Below are positions 37,694 to 48,698 of a DNA stretch of 64,000 bases, piece after piece. The stretch's first letter is position 1. Every line of letters starts with the position of its first letter. Under the pieces are notes generated by a model. It saw only the letters and a list, made by a program, of their open reading frames with translations, was not told the origin of the DNA and did no database searches. The stretch is from Blautia hydrogenotrophica DSM 10507 (GTDB lineage: Bacteria; Bacillota; Clostridia; Lachnospirales; Lachnospiraceae): NCBI RefSeq assembly GCF_034356035.1, contig NZ_CP136423.1, positions 2,542,001 through 2,606,000 on the forward strand. Reading direction: 5' to 3'. Both the position numbers and the translations under genes were made by a program.

Positions 37694-38647
37694 TCAGTCC
37701 TTTCTCGCAGTCACACTGACCCACTCACCCTGGCGAGTCACTTCCACAACCTTCAGCCCAGCCCTTTCCACAGCCTGGCGCACTTCCTCTTCCTTCACAT
37801 CCAAAATTCCCGATGTGATATAAATACCGCCCGGCTTCATGTGTTTTACAACCACGGGAGTCAAAGGCACCAGGACGTCTGCCAGAATATTGGCCGTCAC
37901 CAGATCATATTTCTCATACCCTACCTTATCCTGTACCTGAACATCATCAATAATGTTTCCAATCATCATATCGAATTTATCCGCCGAGACACCGTTCGCC
38001 CGCAGATTGTCTTCCACCGCCGGCACTGCACATGGGTCCAAATCCGTTCCCACCACATGCTTAGCTCCTAATTTCAGTCCGATAATCCCTAAAATTCCAC
38101 TTCCGGTTCCTACATCCAGCATCCTCGAAGACGCTTTCACATACTTTTTCAACTGACGAATACAAAGCTGCGTCGTCTCATGCATCCCGGTCCCAAAGGC
38201 TGTACCCGGATCAATATGAAGAACCATTCTGTCTTTGTCCTCTTCCTTCACAGGCTCCCAAGACGGTGTAATCAGAATATCATCCACATAAAACTGATGG
38301 AAGTATTCCTTCCAATTATTGATCCAGTCTTTGTCCTCCGTCTGAGACTCTTCAATACTTCCGTCTCCGATATCCATAAACTGAGACAAATTTTTCAGCT
38401 CATCTCTCACTTTCGCCAGTATCTCCTCTTTGTCTTCTTCCTCTTCCAGATAAAAACTCAAATACGCAATTCCATCGTCTCTGGGTCCTTCTGGCATAAT
38501 GTCCACAAACATCTGTTGTTTATCTTCTTCTGTCAAAGGCTGCTTGTCCTCAATTTCCACACCCTGAATTCCCAGTTCAGCCAGAGCGCAGATCACCATA
38601 TCTTCCGCCTCTGTCCTCGTTTTAATTCGAAATCGATTCCATCTCAT
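37694..38647 (-). CDS. prmA: Ribosomal protein L11 methyltransferase PrmA
   Basis: 317 residues: N-terminal recognition domain (RWNRFRIKTRTEAEDMVICAL), then a SAM domain with HIDPGTAFGTGMHETTQLC, MLDVGTGSGILGIIG, and LVTANILADVLVPLTP. ATG at 38647 follows AGGAGGAGAAAAAG. The frame is open 23 codons further upstream, but that part lies in non-coding sequence resembling the intergenic repeat. Confidence 0.95.
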   Translation of the reverse strand: MRWNRFRIKTRTEAEDMVICALAELGIQGVEIEDKQPLTEEDKQQMFVDIMPEGPRDDGIAYLSFYLEEEEDKEEILAKVRDELKNLSQFMDIGDGSIEESQTEDKDWINNWKEYFHQFYVDDILITPSWEPVKEEDKDRMVLHIDPGTAFGTGMHETTQLCIRQLKKYVKASSRMLDVGTGSGILGIIGLKLGAKHVVGTDLDPCAVPAVEDNLRANGVSADKFDMMIGNIIDDVQVQDKVGYEKYDLVTANILADVLVPLTPVVVKHMKPGGIYITSGILDVKEEEVRQAVERAGLKVVEVTRQGEWVSVTARKD

Positions 38648-38696
38648 CTTTTTCTCCTCCTTATTTTCACCAAAGTCCTGTCCACTCTTCACACAA

Positions 38697-38737
38697 GAAC
38701 TTTCGCATATCAGCATGACAGAGTCCTTCCTAGGACA
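38697..38737 (+). repeat. Possible diverged end of the structured repeat family (copy E)
   Basis: GAACTTTCGCATATCAGCAT then GACAGAGTCCTTCCTAGGAC resembles the terminal hairpin of the family (GGACTTTCACGC...GTGACAAGGTCTTTCCTA) with many changes. It overlaps the end of the transporter gene by a few bases. Weak. Confidence 0.35.
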
Positions 38738-39656
38738 TAAATAGAGCCACCAACGGTACCGTCACCATAGAGCCTAAAGTCGTGACAATAATTCCCTTAG
38801 ACAATATTTTCCCATCTACTCCTGCCTGCTCTGCCATCAAAAGCGGCATATTCCCCACAGGCATTGCCACCATCAGCATACACGCTCCCAGCATCATCGG
38901 GTCCGTCACCCAAGGTTTCAGTGCCACCGTCAATAATATTGGCACGATAATCTGCCGTGCCAAAACAAAAACATAGATCCTTTTCTCCGAAAATATTTCT
39001 CTGAGTGGGGCTTTTGCAAGAAAACCGCCCACAATCACCATACTCAAAAATACCGTAGCGTCTCCCACATAATTCACAGTTTCTTGTGCTATCATCGGTA
39101 CCTCTGGTTTTAACAGAAAAATTAAGATGGCGATCACATTGGACACATTGCCCACATTCAAAAAAATTTGGGGAGAAAGCTTCTGCTGTTCTTTTCCTCC
39201 ATCTTTGTTTACCAGATAAATTCCGTACGTGTAGATCAGAAGGTTAAAATAAATGTTGAAAATCGTCACATAGACCATTGCATCCGCGCCTAAAACCGCC
39301 ATGACCACCGGAATTCCGATAAAGCCTGTGTTCCCGAAAACCGTCATCATATTGTACTGCTGAAACTGGCAGCCAGGTGAGCGAAGAAGCCCTGGAATCA
39401 CTAGACCTAAAAGTATCAACAGCAGATACAAACCACCAACCAGCACAAAACCCCAGATCACCTGGTCGTGTTTTAGGTTATGGCACCCCTCTAGAGCACT
39501 GACAATAATCAAGGCGGGGCTGCAAAGCTGAACTACCAAAGCCGACAAGTCTGCTGAACAGGAAAAGGCGAGGATTTTCCATTTAAACAACACATATCCT
39601 ACTAAAATCAATAAAAAAATAACCACCATCTGCTGAAATATTACACCCGCACTCAT
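38730..39656 (-). CDS. AEC-family membrane transporter
   Basis: 308 residues, about ten membrane segments, matching the auxin-efflux-carrier/MleP-type family (VIFLLILVGYVLFKW; MTVFGNTGFIGIPVV; the C-terminal bundle ending PLVALFMS). Family members export malate, other organic acids or auxin-like compounds; the substrate cannot be read from sequence. ATG at 39656 follows GGGAACG; the 20 upstream codons are basic and lack a ribosome site. Confidence 0.88.
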   Translation of the reverse strand: MSAGVIFQQMVVIFLLILVGYVLFKWKILAFSCSADLSALVVQLCSPALIIVSALEGCHNLKHDQVIWGFVLVGGLYLLLILLGLVIPGLLRSPGCQFQQYNMMTVFGNTGFIGIPVVMAVLGADAMVYVTIFNIYFNLLIYTYGIYLVNKDGGKEQQKLSPQIFLNVGNVSNVIAILIFLLKPEVPMIAQETVNYVGDATVFLSMVIVGGFLAKAPLREIFSEKRIYVFVLARQIIVPILLTVALKPWVTDPMMLGACMLMVAMPVGNMPLLMAEQAGVDGKILSKGIIVTTLGSMVTVPLVALFMS

Positions 39657-39771
39657 CTTTCGTTCCCTATTCTTCACAAATTCCCTAAAAGCTCTACATT
39701 TCCATCCACTAATCATACACGATTCACAGGCTGTTGAAAAGAGTTTTCTTTTATTTCACCCAAAAACAAAC

Positions 39772-39846
39772 ACCGCTGCGCCTAGGCCGACTCCCTATTG
39801 CCCTCTCTCACAGAGGCCAATGTCATCTTCGCCCGACACAGCGGTC
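39772..39846. terminator. Possible long inverted repeat after dnaJ
   Basis: ACCGCTG (39772-39778) and CAGCGGT (39838-39844) are complementary, 21 bp past the dnaJ stop codon. The loop is long and the T tract poor, so terminator function is only plausible. Confidence 0.35.
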
Positions 39847-39864
39847 ATTTCTCTTTTATAAAAT

Positions 39865-41040
39865 TCACTCTTCAAAAGCTTCTTTTACTTTATCCATGAA
39901 GCCTTTTTTCTTCTTCTCTGGTTTGGAAAATGGGCGATTCCCACATGCCTCATCGAACTCTCTGAGTGCCTCCTTCGCCTTTTCATTTAGCTTCGTTGGA
40001 ACCTGCACTACCAGAGTCACATAATGATCACCGCGCATATTTTTATTACGCAGGGACGGAACTCCTTTTCCCTTCAGTCTTATTCTGGTATCTGTCTGTG
40101 TACCCGGCTTCACCTCGTACACTACATCTCCGTCCACCGTACTGATTTTCACTTCTCCACCGAGAGCTGCCTGAGCAAAAGTAATCGGCGCTGTCGAGAA
40201 GATATTCATATCCTGTCTCTGGAAAATCGGATGCCTTGCCACAGAAATCTCCACCAGCAAATCGCCTCTCGGTCCCCCATTGACTCCCGGTTCTCCTTTG
40301 TCCCGAATTCGTATACTCTGTCCGTCATCAATTCCAGCCGGCACAGACACCTGAATTTTCTTGCGGGACGAAATATACCCAGTTCCACGGCAGTCTGAAC
40401 ATTTCTCTTTGATGATCTTTCCAGTTCCATGGCAATCCGGGCAGGTCTGTACATTCCGCACCATGCCGAACATGCTCTGGCTCGTGGTCACAATCTGGCC
40501 TTCCCCGTGACATCTCGGACAGGTCACAGGACTAGTCCCTGGTTTCGCTCCGGTACCGTGACAGGTAGAGCAAGAGTCCTTTAGCATGATTTCCAATTCC
40601 TTCTCACAGCCAAACACAGCTTCCTCAAAGGTAATATTCAGCCTCGCCCGCAGATTTGCCCCTCTCATAGGACCATTCTGCGTTCTCCTGCTTCTGCCGC
40701 CGCCAAAGAGATCCCCAAAAATATCTCCGAAAATGTCACCCATATCCGCGCCGTTGAAGTCAAAACCGCCAAAACCGCCGAAGCCTCCGGCTCCGCCGCC
40801 TGCACCGCCATTCTCAAAAGCTGCATGACCGAACTGATCGTACTGTTTTCTCTTCTGGGGATCGCTCAAAATCGCGTATGCGTTTGTGGCCTCCTTAAAT
40901 TTTTGCTCGGCATCTTTATCACCCGGATTCACATCCGGGTGATACTTTTTAGCCAGCTTACGATATGCCTTCTTTAATGTCGCCTCATCTGCATTTCGGT
41001 CAACACCAAGGACCTCATACAAATCTCTTTTCTCTGCCAT
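39865..41040 (-). CDS. dnaJ: Chaperone DnaJ (Hsp40)
   Basis: 391 residues: J domain with the HPD motif (YHPDVNPGD), a Gly/Phe-rich linker ([16 protein letters not shown]), four zinc-finger repeats ([32 protein letters not shown]) and the C-terminal substrate domain. It stimulates DnaK ATPase. Last gene of hrcA-grpE-dnaK-dnaJ, 15 bp after dnaK. Confidence 0.98.
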   Translation of the reverse strand: MAEKRDLYEVLGVDRNADEATLKKAYRKLAKKYHPDVNPGDKDAEQKFKEATNAYAILSDPQKRKQYDQFGHAAFENGGAGGGAGGFGGFGGFDFNGADMGDIFGDIFGDLFGGGRSRRTQNGPMRGANLRARLNITFEEAVFGCEKELEIMLKDSCSTCHGTGAKPGTSPVTCPRCHGEGQIVTTSQSMFGMVRNVQTCPDCHGTGKIIKEKCSDCRGTGYISSRKKIQVSVPAGIDDGQSIRIRDKGEPGVNGGPRGDLLVEISVARHPIFQRQDMNIFSTAPITFAQAALGGEVKISTVDGDVVYEVKPGTQTDTRIRLKGKGVPSLRNKNMRGDHYVTLVVQVPTKLNEKAKEALREFDEACGNRPFSKPEKKKKGFMDKVKEAFEE

Positions 41041-41055
41041 GATTAATCATCCTAC

Positions 41056-42945
<1,890 letters not shown>

Positions 42946-43046
42946 TCACACTTGCCGTGCCTGCGCGAAACTTTTCATCTCCGTGCCCGCACGATATGAT
43001 CTAACTCTCATTCATTTGCTAATCTATGCCAAACTGTCCTCTCGGA

Positions 43047-43703
43047 TCAATTTGCTACTTTTACCATGCTGTGGCGAATGACAAAATCTTTGTAAGTATA
43101 ACCTTTCTGCAACTCCTCCGCCACCACATTTTCTCCTAAGCTCTCGTCCTCCACATGCATTACCGCGTTGTGGTAGTTAGGATCGAAAGGCTGACCAACC
43201 GCCTCAATGGGCTTCACTCCCAGCTCATCCAATGTCGTCATAAGCTGTTTGTAGATCATCTTCATACCATCTGCAAAGGCATCTCCTTCCTGCGCTGTCG
43301 CAAGTCCTCTCTCAAAATTGTCCACCACTGGAAGAATCTTTTCTACAATCTCCTTCGCCCCGATGATGTACATACTGGCCTTTTCCTTTTCTGTCCTCTT
43401 GCGGAAATTGTCAAATTCTGCCATAGTCCTTTGCAAGCGATCTGTCAAATCTGCAATCTGTTGGTCCTTTTTATCCTTTTTCTCTTTCTTTTTTCCAAAG
43501 AAAGAAGTCTTTCCCTTAGGCGCCTCATTCTCAGAAGCTTCCTTATTTTCCTGGACTTCTTCTGTCTTAGCGCTATCGCTTGATGTATCTACATCGTCTG
43601 TGCCTTTTTCTTCTGTCTCTGAATTTACTTCAGTCTCAGATGGTTCTTCCTGCACAGTCTCCTGTTTTTCCATTTCCTCCTGAACTTTCTTCTCCTCTGA
43701 CAT
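43047..43703 (-). CDS. grpE: Nucleotide exchange factor GrpE
   Basis: 218 residues: a long acidic, low-complexity N-terminus (residues 1-75), a coiled coil (ADLTDRLQRTMAEFDNFRKR) and the C-terminal beta domain ending with VAEELQKGYTYKDFVIRHSM. Releases ADP from DnaK. 15 bp after hrcA, 119 bp before dnaK. Confidence 0.97.
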   Translation of the reverse strand: MSEEKKVQEEMEKQETVQEEPSETEVNSETEEKGTDDVDTSSDSAKTEEVQENKEASENEAPKGKTSFFGKKKEKKDKKDQQIADLTDRLQRTMAEFDNFRKRTEKEKASMYIIGAKEIVEKILPVVDNFERGLATAQEGDAFADGMKMIYKQLMTTLDELGVKPIEAVGQPFDPNYHNAVMHVEDESLGENVVAEELQKGYTYKDFVIRHSMVKVAN

Positions 43704-43718
43704 TTTACTCCTGCCTTT

Positions 43719-44756
43719 CTAGGTTTTTTTCTTGAATATATTGTCCAACTGGGTTTTCAGTGTTTTCAAACTATCTACCACATTTTCGTAATCCATACGT
43801 TTGGGTCCGATAATCCCAATCGTGCCTTGAAGACCATTTCCCAACTGATAAGTGGCAGTCACCACACTGCAATCTTTCATTGTCTGAATCGGCGTCTCAT
43901 TACCGATGTAGACCTGAATTCCTGTATTTTCATCCGTACCCATGGTATCTTTTACAAGCTCCACCAACTGCTGTTTTTCCTCAAACGCTGAAATCAGCTC
44001 ACTGGCGCGGGTACTGTCACTCAGCTCAGGATACTTAAAAATATTCGTCGCCCCTGAAGTGTAGATCTCTGGTTCCTCCTCCAGTTGTATGGTCATGGCC
44101 ACTTCATCCAGCACGGTGGCAACCACACCGCTATGAATTCCCGCCTGCTCCTTTAGCCTGGCAATCAGTCCCAGATTGATCTCTGCAATCTGCAAGCCAT
44201 TCAAATTTGTATTTAGCAGTAAATTCAGCTTCAAAATGGTCTCATCGTCCATTCTCTCTTCCAATTCGATGATCTTATTTCGAATCAGATTTCCTTCCGC
44301 TACGACCACCGCCAAAAGTTGCAAATCACTGACCCTGGAAAGCTGAATGAATTTCAGGCGATTGCTGGTACACTGCGGAGCTGAGATCAAAGTTGCATAA
44401 TTAGTATTGGAAGCCAAAACCTTGACCACCTGCTTTAACACTTTCTCCATCTTATCCGTTCGCTCTATCATCAGCTCACGGATTTCTGAAATCTCATCTT
44501 CTTTCTCTCGCATCAGTTCATCCACATACAGACGATATCCCTTGTCAGAAGGAATCCGGCCTGCGGAAGTGTGGGGCTGCACAATGTAGCCTAATTCTTC
44601 CAGATCAGACATTTCGTTACGGATTGTCGCGGAACTTAGATTCAAATCCGTGTATTTGGAAATCGTTCTCGAGCCCACCGGCTCTCCGCTCTCCAGATAG
44701 TTCTGAATGATTGCATGCAGTATTTTCCGTTTACGCTCACTCAATCTCTCATCCAA
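43719..44756 (-). CDS. hrcA: Heat-inducible repressor HrcA
   Basis: 345 residues: winged helix domain (LSERKRKILHAIIQNYLESG; SSATIRNEMSDLEELGYI) and a C-terminal GAF-like dimer domain. It binds CIRCE and needs GroEL for activity. Start is TTG at 44756, 9 nt after AGGAGG. Two perfect CIRCE sites in this window (4328 and 44784) are its targets, giving feedback between the two chaperone operons. Confidence 0.96.
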   Translation of the reverse strand: MDERLSERKRKILHAIIQNYLESGEPVGSRTISKYTDLNLSSATIRNEMSDLEELGYIVQPHTSAGRIPSDKGYRLYVDELMREKEDEISEIRELMIERTDKMEKVLKQVVKVLASNTNYATLISAPQCTSNRLKFIQLSRVSDLQLLAVVVAEGNLIRNKIIELEERMDDETILKLNLLLNTNLNGLQIAEINLGLIARLKEQAGIHSGVVATVLDEVAMTIQLEEEPEIYTSGATNIFKYPELSDSTRASELISAFEEKQQLVELVKDTMGTDENTGIQVYIGNETPIQTMKDCSVVTATYQLGNGLQGTIGIIGPKRMDYENVVDSLKTLKTQLDNIFKKKT

Positions 44757-44783
44757 GAATCCGTCCCTCCTGTCTTACTTTTA

Positions 44784-44810
44784 TTAGCACTCAACTATAA
44801 GGAGTGCTAA
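44784..44810 (-). promoter_or_regulatory. CIRCE operator of hrcA-grpE-dnaK-dnaJ
   Basis: TTAGCACTC (44784-44792), 9-bp spacer, GAGTGCTAA (44802-44810), a perfect match, 28 bp before the hrcA start. Confidence 0.97.
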
Positions 44811-44821
44811 CATCTATGATT

Positions 44822-44850
44822 AAGATAGCACTACGACTATCGTTTGTCAA
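44822..44850 (-). promoter_or_regulatory. Sigma-A promoter of the hrcA operon
   Basis: Minus strand TTGACA (44845-44850), 17-bp spacer, TATCTT (44822-44827), directly upstream of the CIRCE. The remaining sequence to 45111 shows no gene. Confidence 0.7.
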
Positions 44851-45111
44851 TAGATTCCCCAAAAAAATTACAGTTTTTGTATAACAGTTCCGTCATACAG
44901 TGTACGGGAACATAAAACATACATGTATATTTTTGTAAGCAGACATCTATATGAGCTGAGTACCTTTCCTGAGTAAAACAGTGGCGTCAGTCACGATAAG
45001 CACGTAGTGCAGTTTTACAAATGGCGCTGGCTGAACTGTTACGCTTTTATAACGATATTGCCGTGCAGTACCTTGCTTTACCTCTGCCATGGGATATTCT
45101 GGCGACAAAAT

Positions 45112-45873
45112 TCAAATTAAAATTCCGTATCCGACACCTGGATTCCTACCATTTAGCAGACAGCGTTTCAGAGACTTTTGAAGTGCCGTGTTCTCCGGAT
45201 ACAACTGCTTATCGACACGAATTTCGCCAAAAACCCTTTCCTCAGCCTGGCGTACTTTTTTATTCACCCTAAGCACCCGAAACCTTTTCTGAAATCGGAT
45301 AATATTGCTTTCTGCGTTTAACAATTCCAACAGTACAGGAGATAACAGCCACGATTCACAGTCAAACAGCTTATAGCTATCACCAAAAAATCCCCTTGCC
45401 TGCTGAATGGACTCACCGCAGGCTTTGGGGGAGAGAGTTCCTCCCTCTGGAATATGAATGTGAATGGATTTTTCTGCTGTGTCTTTTTCAAATTGAAGGC
45501 GCCCCAAACGAAACAATTTCATTTTTAGATGAAGTTTCAGCCACTTCTCCTCTGTAAGACCAATGATACACTTTTTCTTGAAGCAATGCGCCGACCAGAC
45601 TGTAAGATCTGAAAATGTATCATAGTAAACGCAATCTGGGATTCCTGCGCCTTTATAGGCCGGATATAAATCTTCTGCAAACCGAAGATATAGATACAAA
45701 AGCATAAACTCTTTTTCCCTGCTTTTCTCTATCTCCTGGAAAAATCTTGTCTCATTCTTATAAAAAATATTCCTCCAGTTCTGGTACGCATATTCCGGCA
45801 TCATGTATTTTAAAACACAGGAACGAGCTTTTTCTGGAAGCCCGATCTGCTCCATAAATTGTTTTCTGTCCAA
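45112..45873 (-). CDS. Acyltransferase-domain protein (NAT_N/GNAT_C-like)
   Basis: 253 residues. The C-terminal half (HIHIPEGGTLSPKACGESIQ; DCESWLLSPVLLELLNAESNI; IIRFQKRFRVL) resembles the GNAT-like C-terminal domain of uncharacterised acyltransferase proteins common in Lachnospiraceae; the N-terminal half is helical. Start is TTG at 45873 after GGAGGAAAA. Substrate unknown. It lies directly downstream of a decayed glycosidase gene and may have been its operon partner. Confidence 0.7.
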   Translation of the reverse strand: MDRKQFMEQIGLPEKARSCVLKYMMPEYAYQNWRNIFYKNETRFFQEIEKSREKEFMLLYLYLRFAEDLYPAYKGAGIPDCVYYDTFSDLTVWSAHCFKKKCIIGLTEEKWLKLHLKMKLFRLGRLQFEKDTAEKSIHIHIPEGGTLSPKACGESIQQARGFFGDSYKLFDCESWLLSPVLLELLNAESNIIRFQKRFRVLRVNKKVRQAEERVFGEIRVDKQLYPENTALQKSLKRCLLNGRNPGVGYGILI

Positions 45874-45914
45874 TCTGTTTTTCCTCCCTCAATAGTCTGT
45901 TTTCCCTTCGTCCT

Positions 45915-47640
45915 TTAAAAGCTCTCATTGAACAGACAGTTTTGCTGTCTAACGGTGCAGCCTCTTAACCTCTTCTTCAAGAGCTGACCTTCTCTCCTCG
46001 TCTGCGCTTCTCCCCCCGCCGTGCCGATTTCATTACTTCTTCCTAGTCCATAGTACGAATGGACGCTTTTTATCAAATTGTAGATTTTTTCCTCTAATTC
46101 CGGGTATTTTCGCCTTATTTGGCGTACTTTTTTAATATCACGAATAGCCTCAGACATCATAAAAAATCTCGGAGAGCATCTTGTTTCTGTCTACATTCCC
46201 GGATAAATAAGAAGCATATCTCCTACCTCAAAATAGGGATGCGCATTATCCTCCAAAGGCTTTTCACACCAAGCGTCATAAGCCCATTTTACGGAACCAT
46301 TCGTTCCATAAAATGCAACATACCAGATCGTCCATGCCACCTCGCCCGGGTCACTCATAGAAAAAATCCCAGGGCAGTCCGCAATCATACCATACAGATC
46401 TGTAAGTTTTCCTTGACTTCTCCGTTCGCCTGCCACAGTCCGAAAAAGAGAGAACGGAATCGGCTTATCACAGATATTAGAAATATGAGGCGTTACCACG
46501 AAGAGACGTTCCCGTAACTGTGGATAGAAGTTTCCAACATAACCTCCTGTCTTCAAGGCTTTTCCTTCTTTATCCCATATACTTTCAATCAAGTTTAGCG
46601 CCGCTTCCATTTCCTCCTCACTTCTCTCATCCATGGCGAGGATTACCCGGTCAAACCACCCTTTGTCTTCCAGATGGCTCACGTAATTCTTTAAAAAATG
46701 CTCCATATTTCTTCCCATATTTTCGTGCCAGGAGCTGCTTTGCACACCCTCTCAATGCCCTCCTCCCTAAAACGTAAAATATTTTCCCACGGTACAATCG
46801 AAAAGCACTCGATATAAGAAACTCCGATCTTGGTCAGTAAAAAATTGACCTACTTGTCAAAATCCGTGTAATCAAAACTCCATTTATTCTCTTGTCTTTT
46901 CCATTTTATCATAGAAGAATAGTCGCACCAGGTCTGATGATACCAGGGTTCTTTGACAATGGAGGCAGTTCCCTTCTTTTCACCAGCCTTTCTGTATAGT
47001 TTCATAAGGTTTACCACAATCGCCACATGTTCCGGTAAAAAGGGCGGAAGACCGTAATATCCAGCACTGGCATACGGATACTGCCATAAATCCAAGTAAT
47101 AATCATCCCTCTTATCCAGCTTCAGATTAAGAACCCGGATGTGCAGAACAAGCCTTACTTCTTCCCATCGCCAAGAATCACCTTAATCTCTCCCACATAA
47201 TTCCCTGGAATAACCTTTTCAAACACTGAGACAGCAATCCAGAATGGTTATAGCAATATCTCTTCTGTCCCAACCATGAAATCTTCTTCTATATCAGCAC
47301 CCCAAATCACATCAGCACTGAAACTGCGGCTGCCAGCCGGCGGTTTCGAAGGATAAAACGGACTCGACTCAGATATCCAGTTACTACCCGTGTAGGTACT
47401 GACAAATTTGGGGAATTCCACTTTAACCGAAATCCCTGCTGTCGGATTTCCTCTTTCATCCACAGCCTCCGCTGTCACATGCGCAGCTTTTCCCACTCCT
47501 CGCTCTGTAATCAGCATTGCCGCCACACTGCCTTCATCGTTTTTCCACAATATATCACATTTTCTGTAGTTTTATTCCGTTCTGTATTGATCGACACATA
47601 TCCTCCGCCCTTTGGAAATAAAAGTACAATATGCTTTCAT
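45915..47640 (-). pseudogene. Decayed GH123/DUF4091 glycoside hydrolase gene
   Basis: Fragments in three frames read in the order of a DUF4091/GH123 protein: WKNDEGSVAAMLITERG (about 47540), then PGNYVGEIKV (about 47200), YLDLWQYPYASAGYYGLPPF (about 47080), WSFDYTDFDK, VSYIECFSIVPWEN (about 46800), DRVILAMDERSEEEM (about 46640, with the paired acidic residues of the active site), WAYDAWCEKP, GDMLLIYPG, a frameshift into VDRNKMLSEIF, and SEAIRDIKKVRQIRRKYPEL (about 46130). At least four frameshifts separate them, so no enzyme is made. GH123 enzymes act on N-acetyl-beta-galactosaminides. Confidence 0.8.
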
Positions 47641-47642
47641 TT

Positions 47643-47652
47643 CCCCCCCCCC
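47643..47652 (-). repeat. Homopolymer G10 tract (minus strand)
   Basis: Ten consecutive C on the plus strand, so G10 followed by AAATG on the minus strand, at the ribosome-site position of the decayed GH123 gene. Such tracts can slip during replication, and also cause sequencing errors. Confidence 0.7.
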
Positions 47653-47755
47653 GCATTCTGTTCCCATTGTACCACAGATATGCGACACAGACAGCAGTCA
47701 ACAAAAAAATGCCGCGTACCTTTTGTACGCGGCGCTCTCACACCTTTGTTCACGT

Positions 47756-48637
47756 TCACGGTCCCCAGATGAAAGCCTCTCCACCCTGACAGTATTTCTG
47801 GTTGTCTGCCATATACTCTTGCTCTGTCGTCTGTTTGCCGTTTTTAAAATAATAGTGGGGCACTGAGCCGTCAGCTTCCATCTGGCCCACTGAATCATGC
47901 AGAGTCGTCACCTGCTCACAAACTCCGTCTTTCAACTTTAAAACCATCATGCCGCTGGTTCTGGCCTCCAACATCTGACTCACGGTAAAAGTACCGGTGG
48001 ATTCCTGATACGAAACCTCAGGCGGCATATCAAAGTCCACGGCGCCCCGAATCACTGCGGCCGTTTTAACTTTGTTATCATGCACTGTAAATACATAGAT
48101 ATAACTGCCATCAAACAGCATCCAGTCCAAAGTTCCATCTCCGTTTAAATCCGCAGCAATATACCGAATTCCTTCTTCCGTATACAGAGGCATCATGGAA
48201 CAGGTCTGCCCTACCTCTGTCTCTCTCCAGCTCCATTCGTAATCATTCAGGTCTTCCGTGATCCCCGCCTGTTCTCCTTCCTGGGCCATCTTGGAAATCC
48301 AATAATTGTAAGTCTTCTCCGTCACCTTTACTACCGTGACCTTACAGGAATATTCTTGATTTCCCACTTTTGCCGTCACTGTAGTCTTTCCAGGCTTTTT
48401 TCCGTAGACTGTGCCTTTTTTAGATACTGTCGCTACACTGGTATCTTCACTAGAATAGGAAACCTTCTTCTTTGTCCCTTCCATTTTTAATGTCACCGTC
48501 TGATCTACATAGACAGTTGCCCGCTTCGCGTTTAGTCCGATTTTCGCAGCTTCCACCTTTTGCGGTCCGCACAGAATGAGTGCCAACACAAAAAGCAGAC
48601 CAATCATTCCCATCCAATAACTTTTCTCTCTAGCCAT
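47756..48637 (-). CDS. Secreted protein with a bacterial Ig-like (Big2) domain
   Basis: 293 residues. Signal peptide at the N-terminus (WMGMIGLLFVLALILCGPQ, cleavage probably after KVEA), then one Big2 domain at about 32-105 (ATVYVDQTVTLKMEGTKKK; VSYSSEDTSVATVSKKGTV; GKTTVTAKVG), and an unassigned C-terminal domain containing ADLNGDGTLDWMLFDG, similar to an EF-hand-like or FG-GAP-type calcium loop. No sorting signal. Probable secreted or surface-associated protein, function unknown. Good ribosome site (GGGAGGTTATAA). Confidence 0.8.
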   Translation of the reverse strand: MAREKSYWMGMIGLLFVLALILCGPQKVEAAKIGLNAKRATVYVDQTVTLKMEGTKKKVSYSSEDTSVATVSKKGTVYGKKPGKTTVTAKVGNQEYSCKVTVVKVTEKTYNYWISKMAQEGEQAGITEDLNDYEWSWRETEVGQTCSMMPLYTEEGIRYIAADLNGDGTLDWMLFDGSYIYVFTVHDNKVKTAAVIRGAVDFDMPPEVSYQESTGTFTVSQMLEARTSGMMVLKLKDGVCEQVTTLHDSVGQMEADGSVPHYYFKNGKQTTEQEYMADNQKYCQGGEAFIWGP

Positions 48638-48698
48638 TTTTATAACCTCCCTTGTTCTGATGGATACATTCTAGCACGCTGCATCTGCAATTTTGTTT

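Noticed and set aside
45021..45272. Plus-strand 83-codon frame starting MALAELLRFYND
   Set aside because: Most of it is antisense to the acyltransferase-like gene, with no ribosome site.
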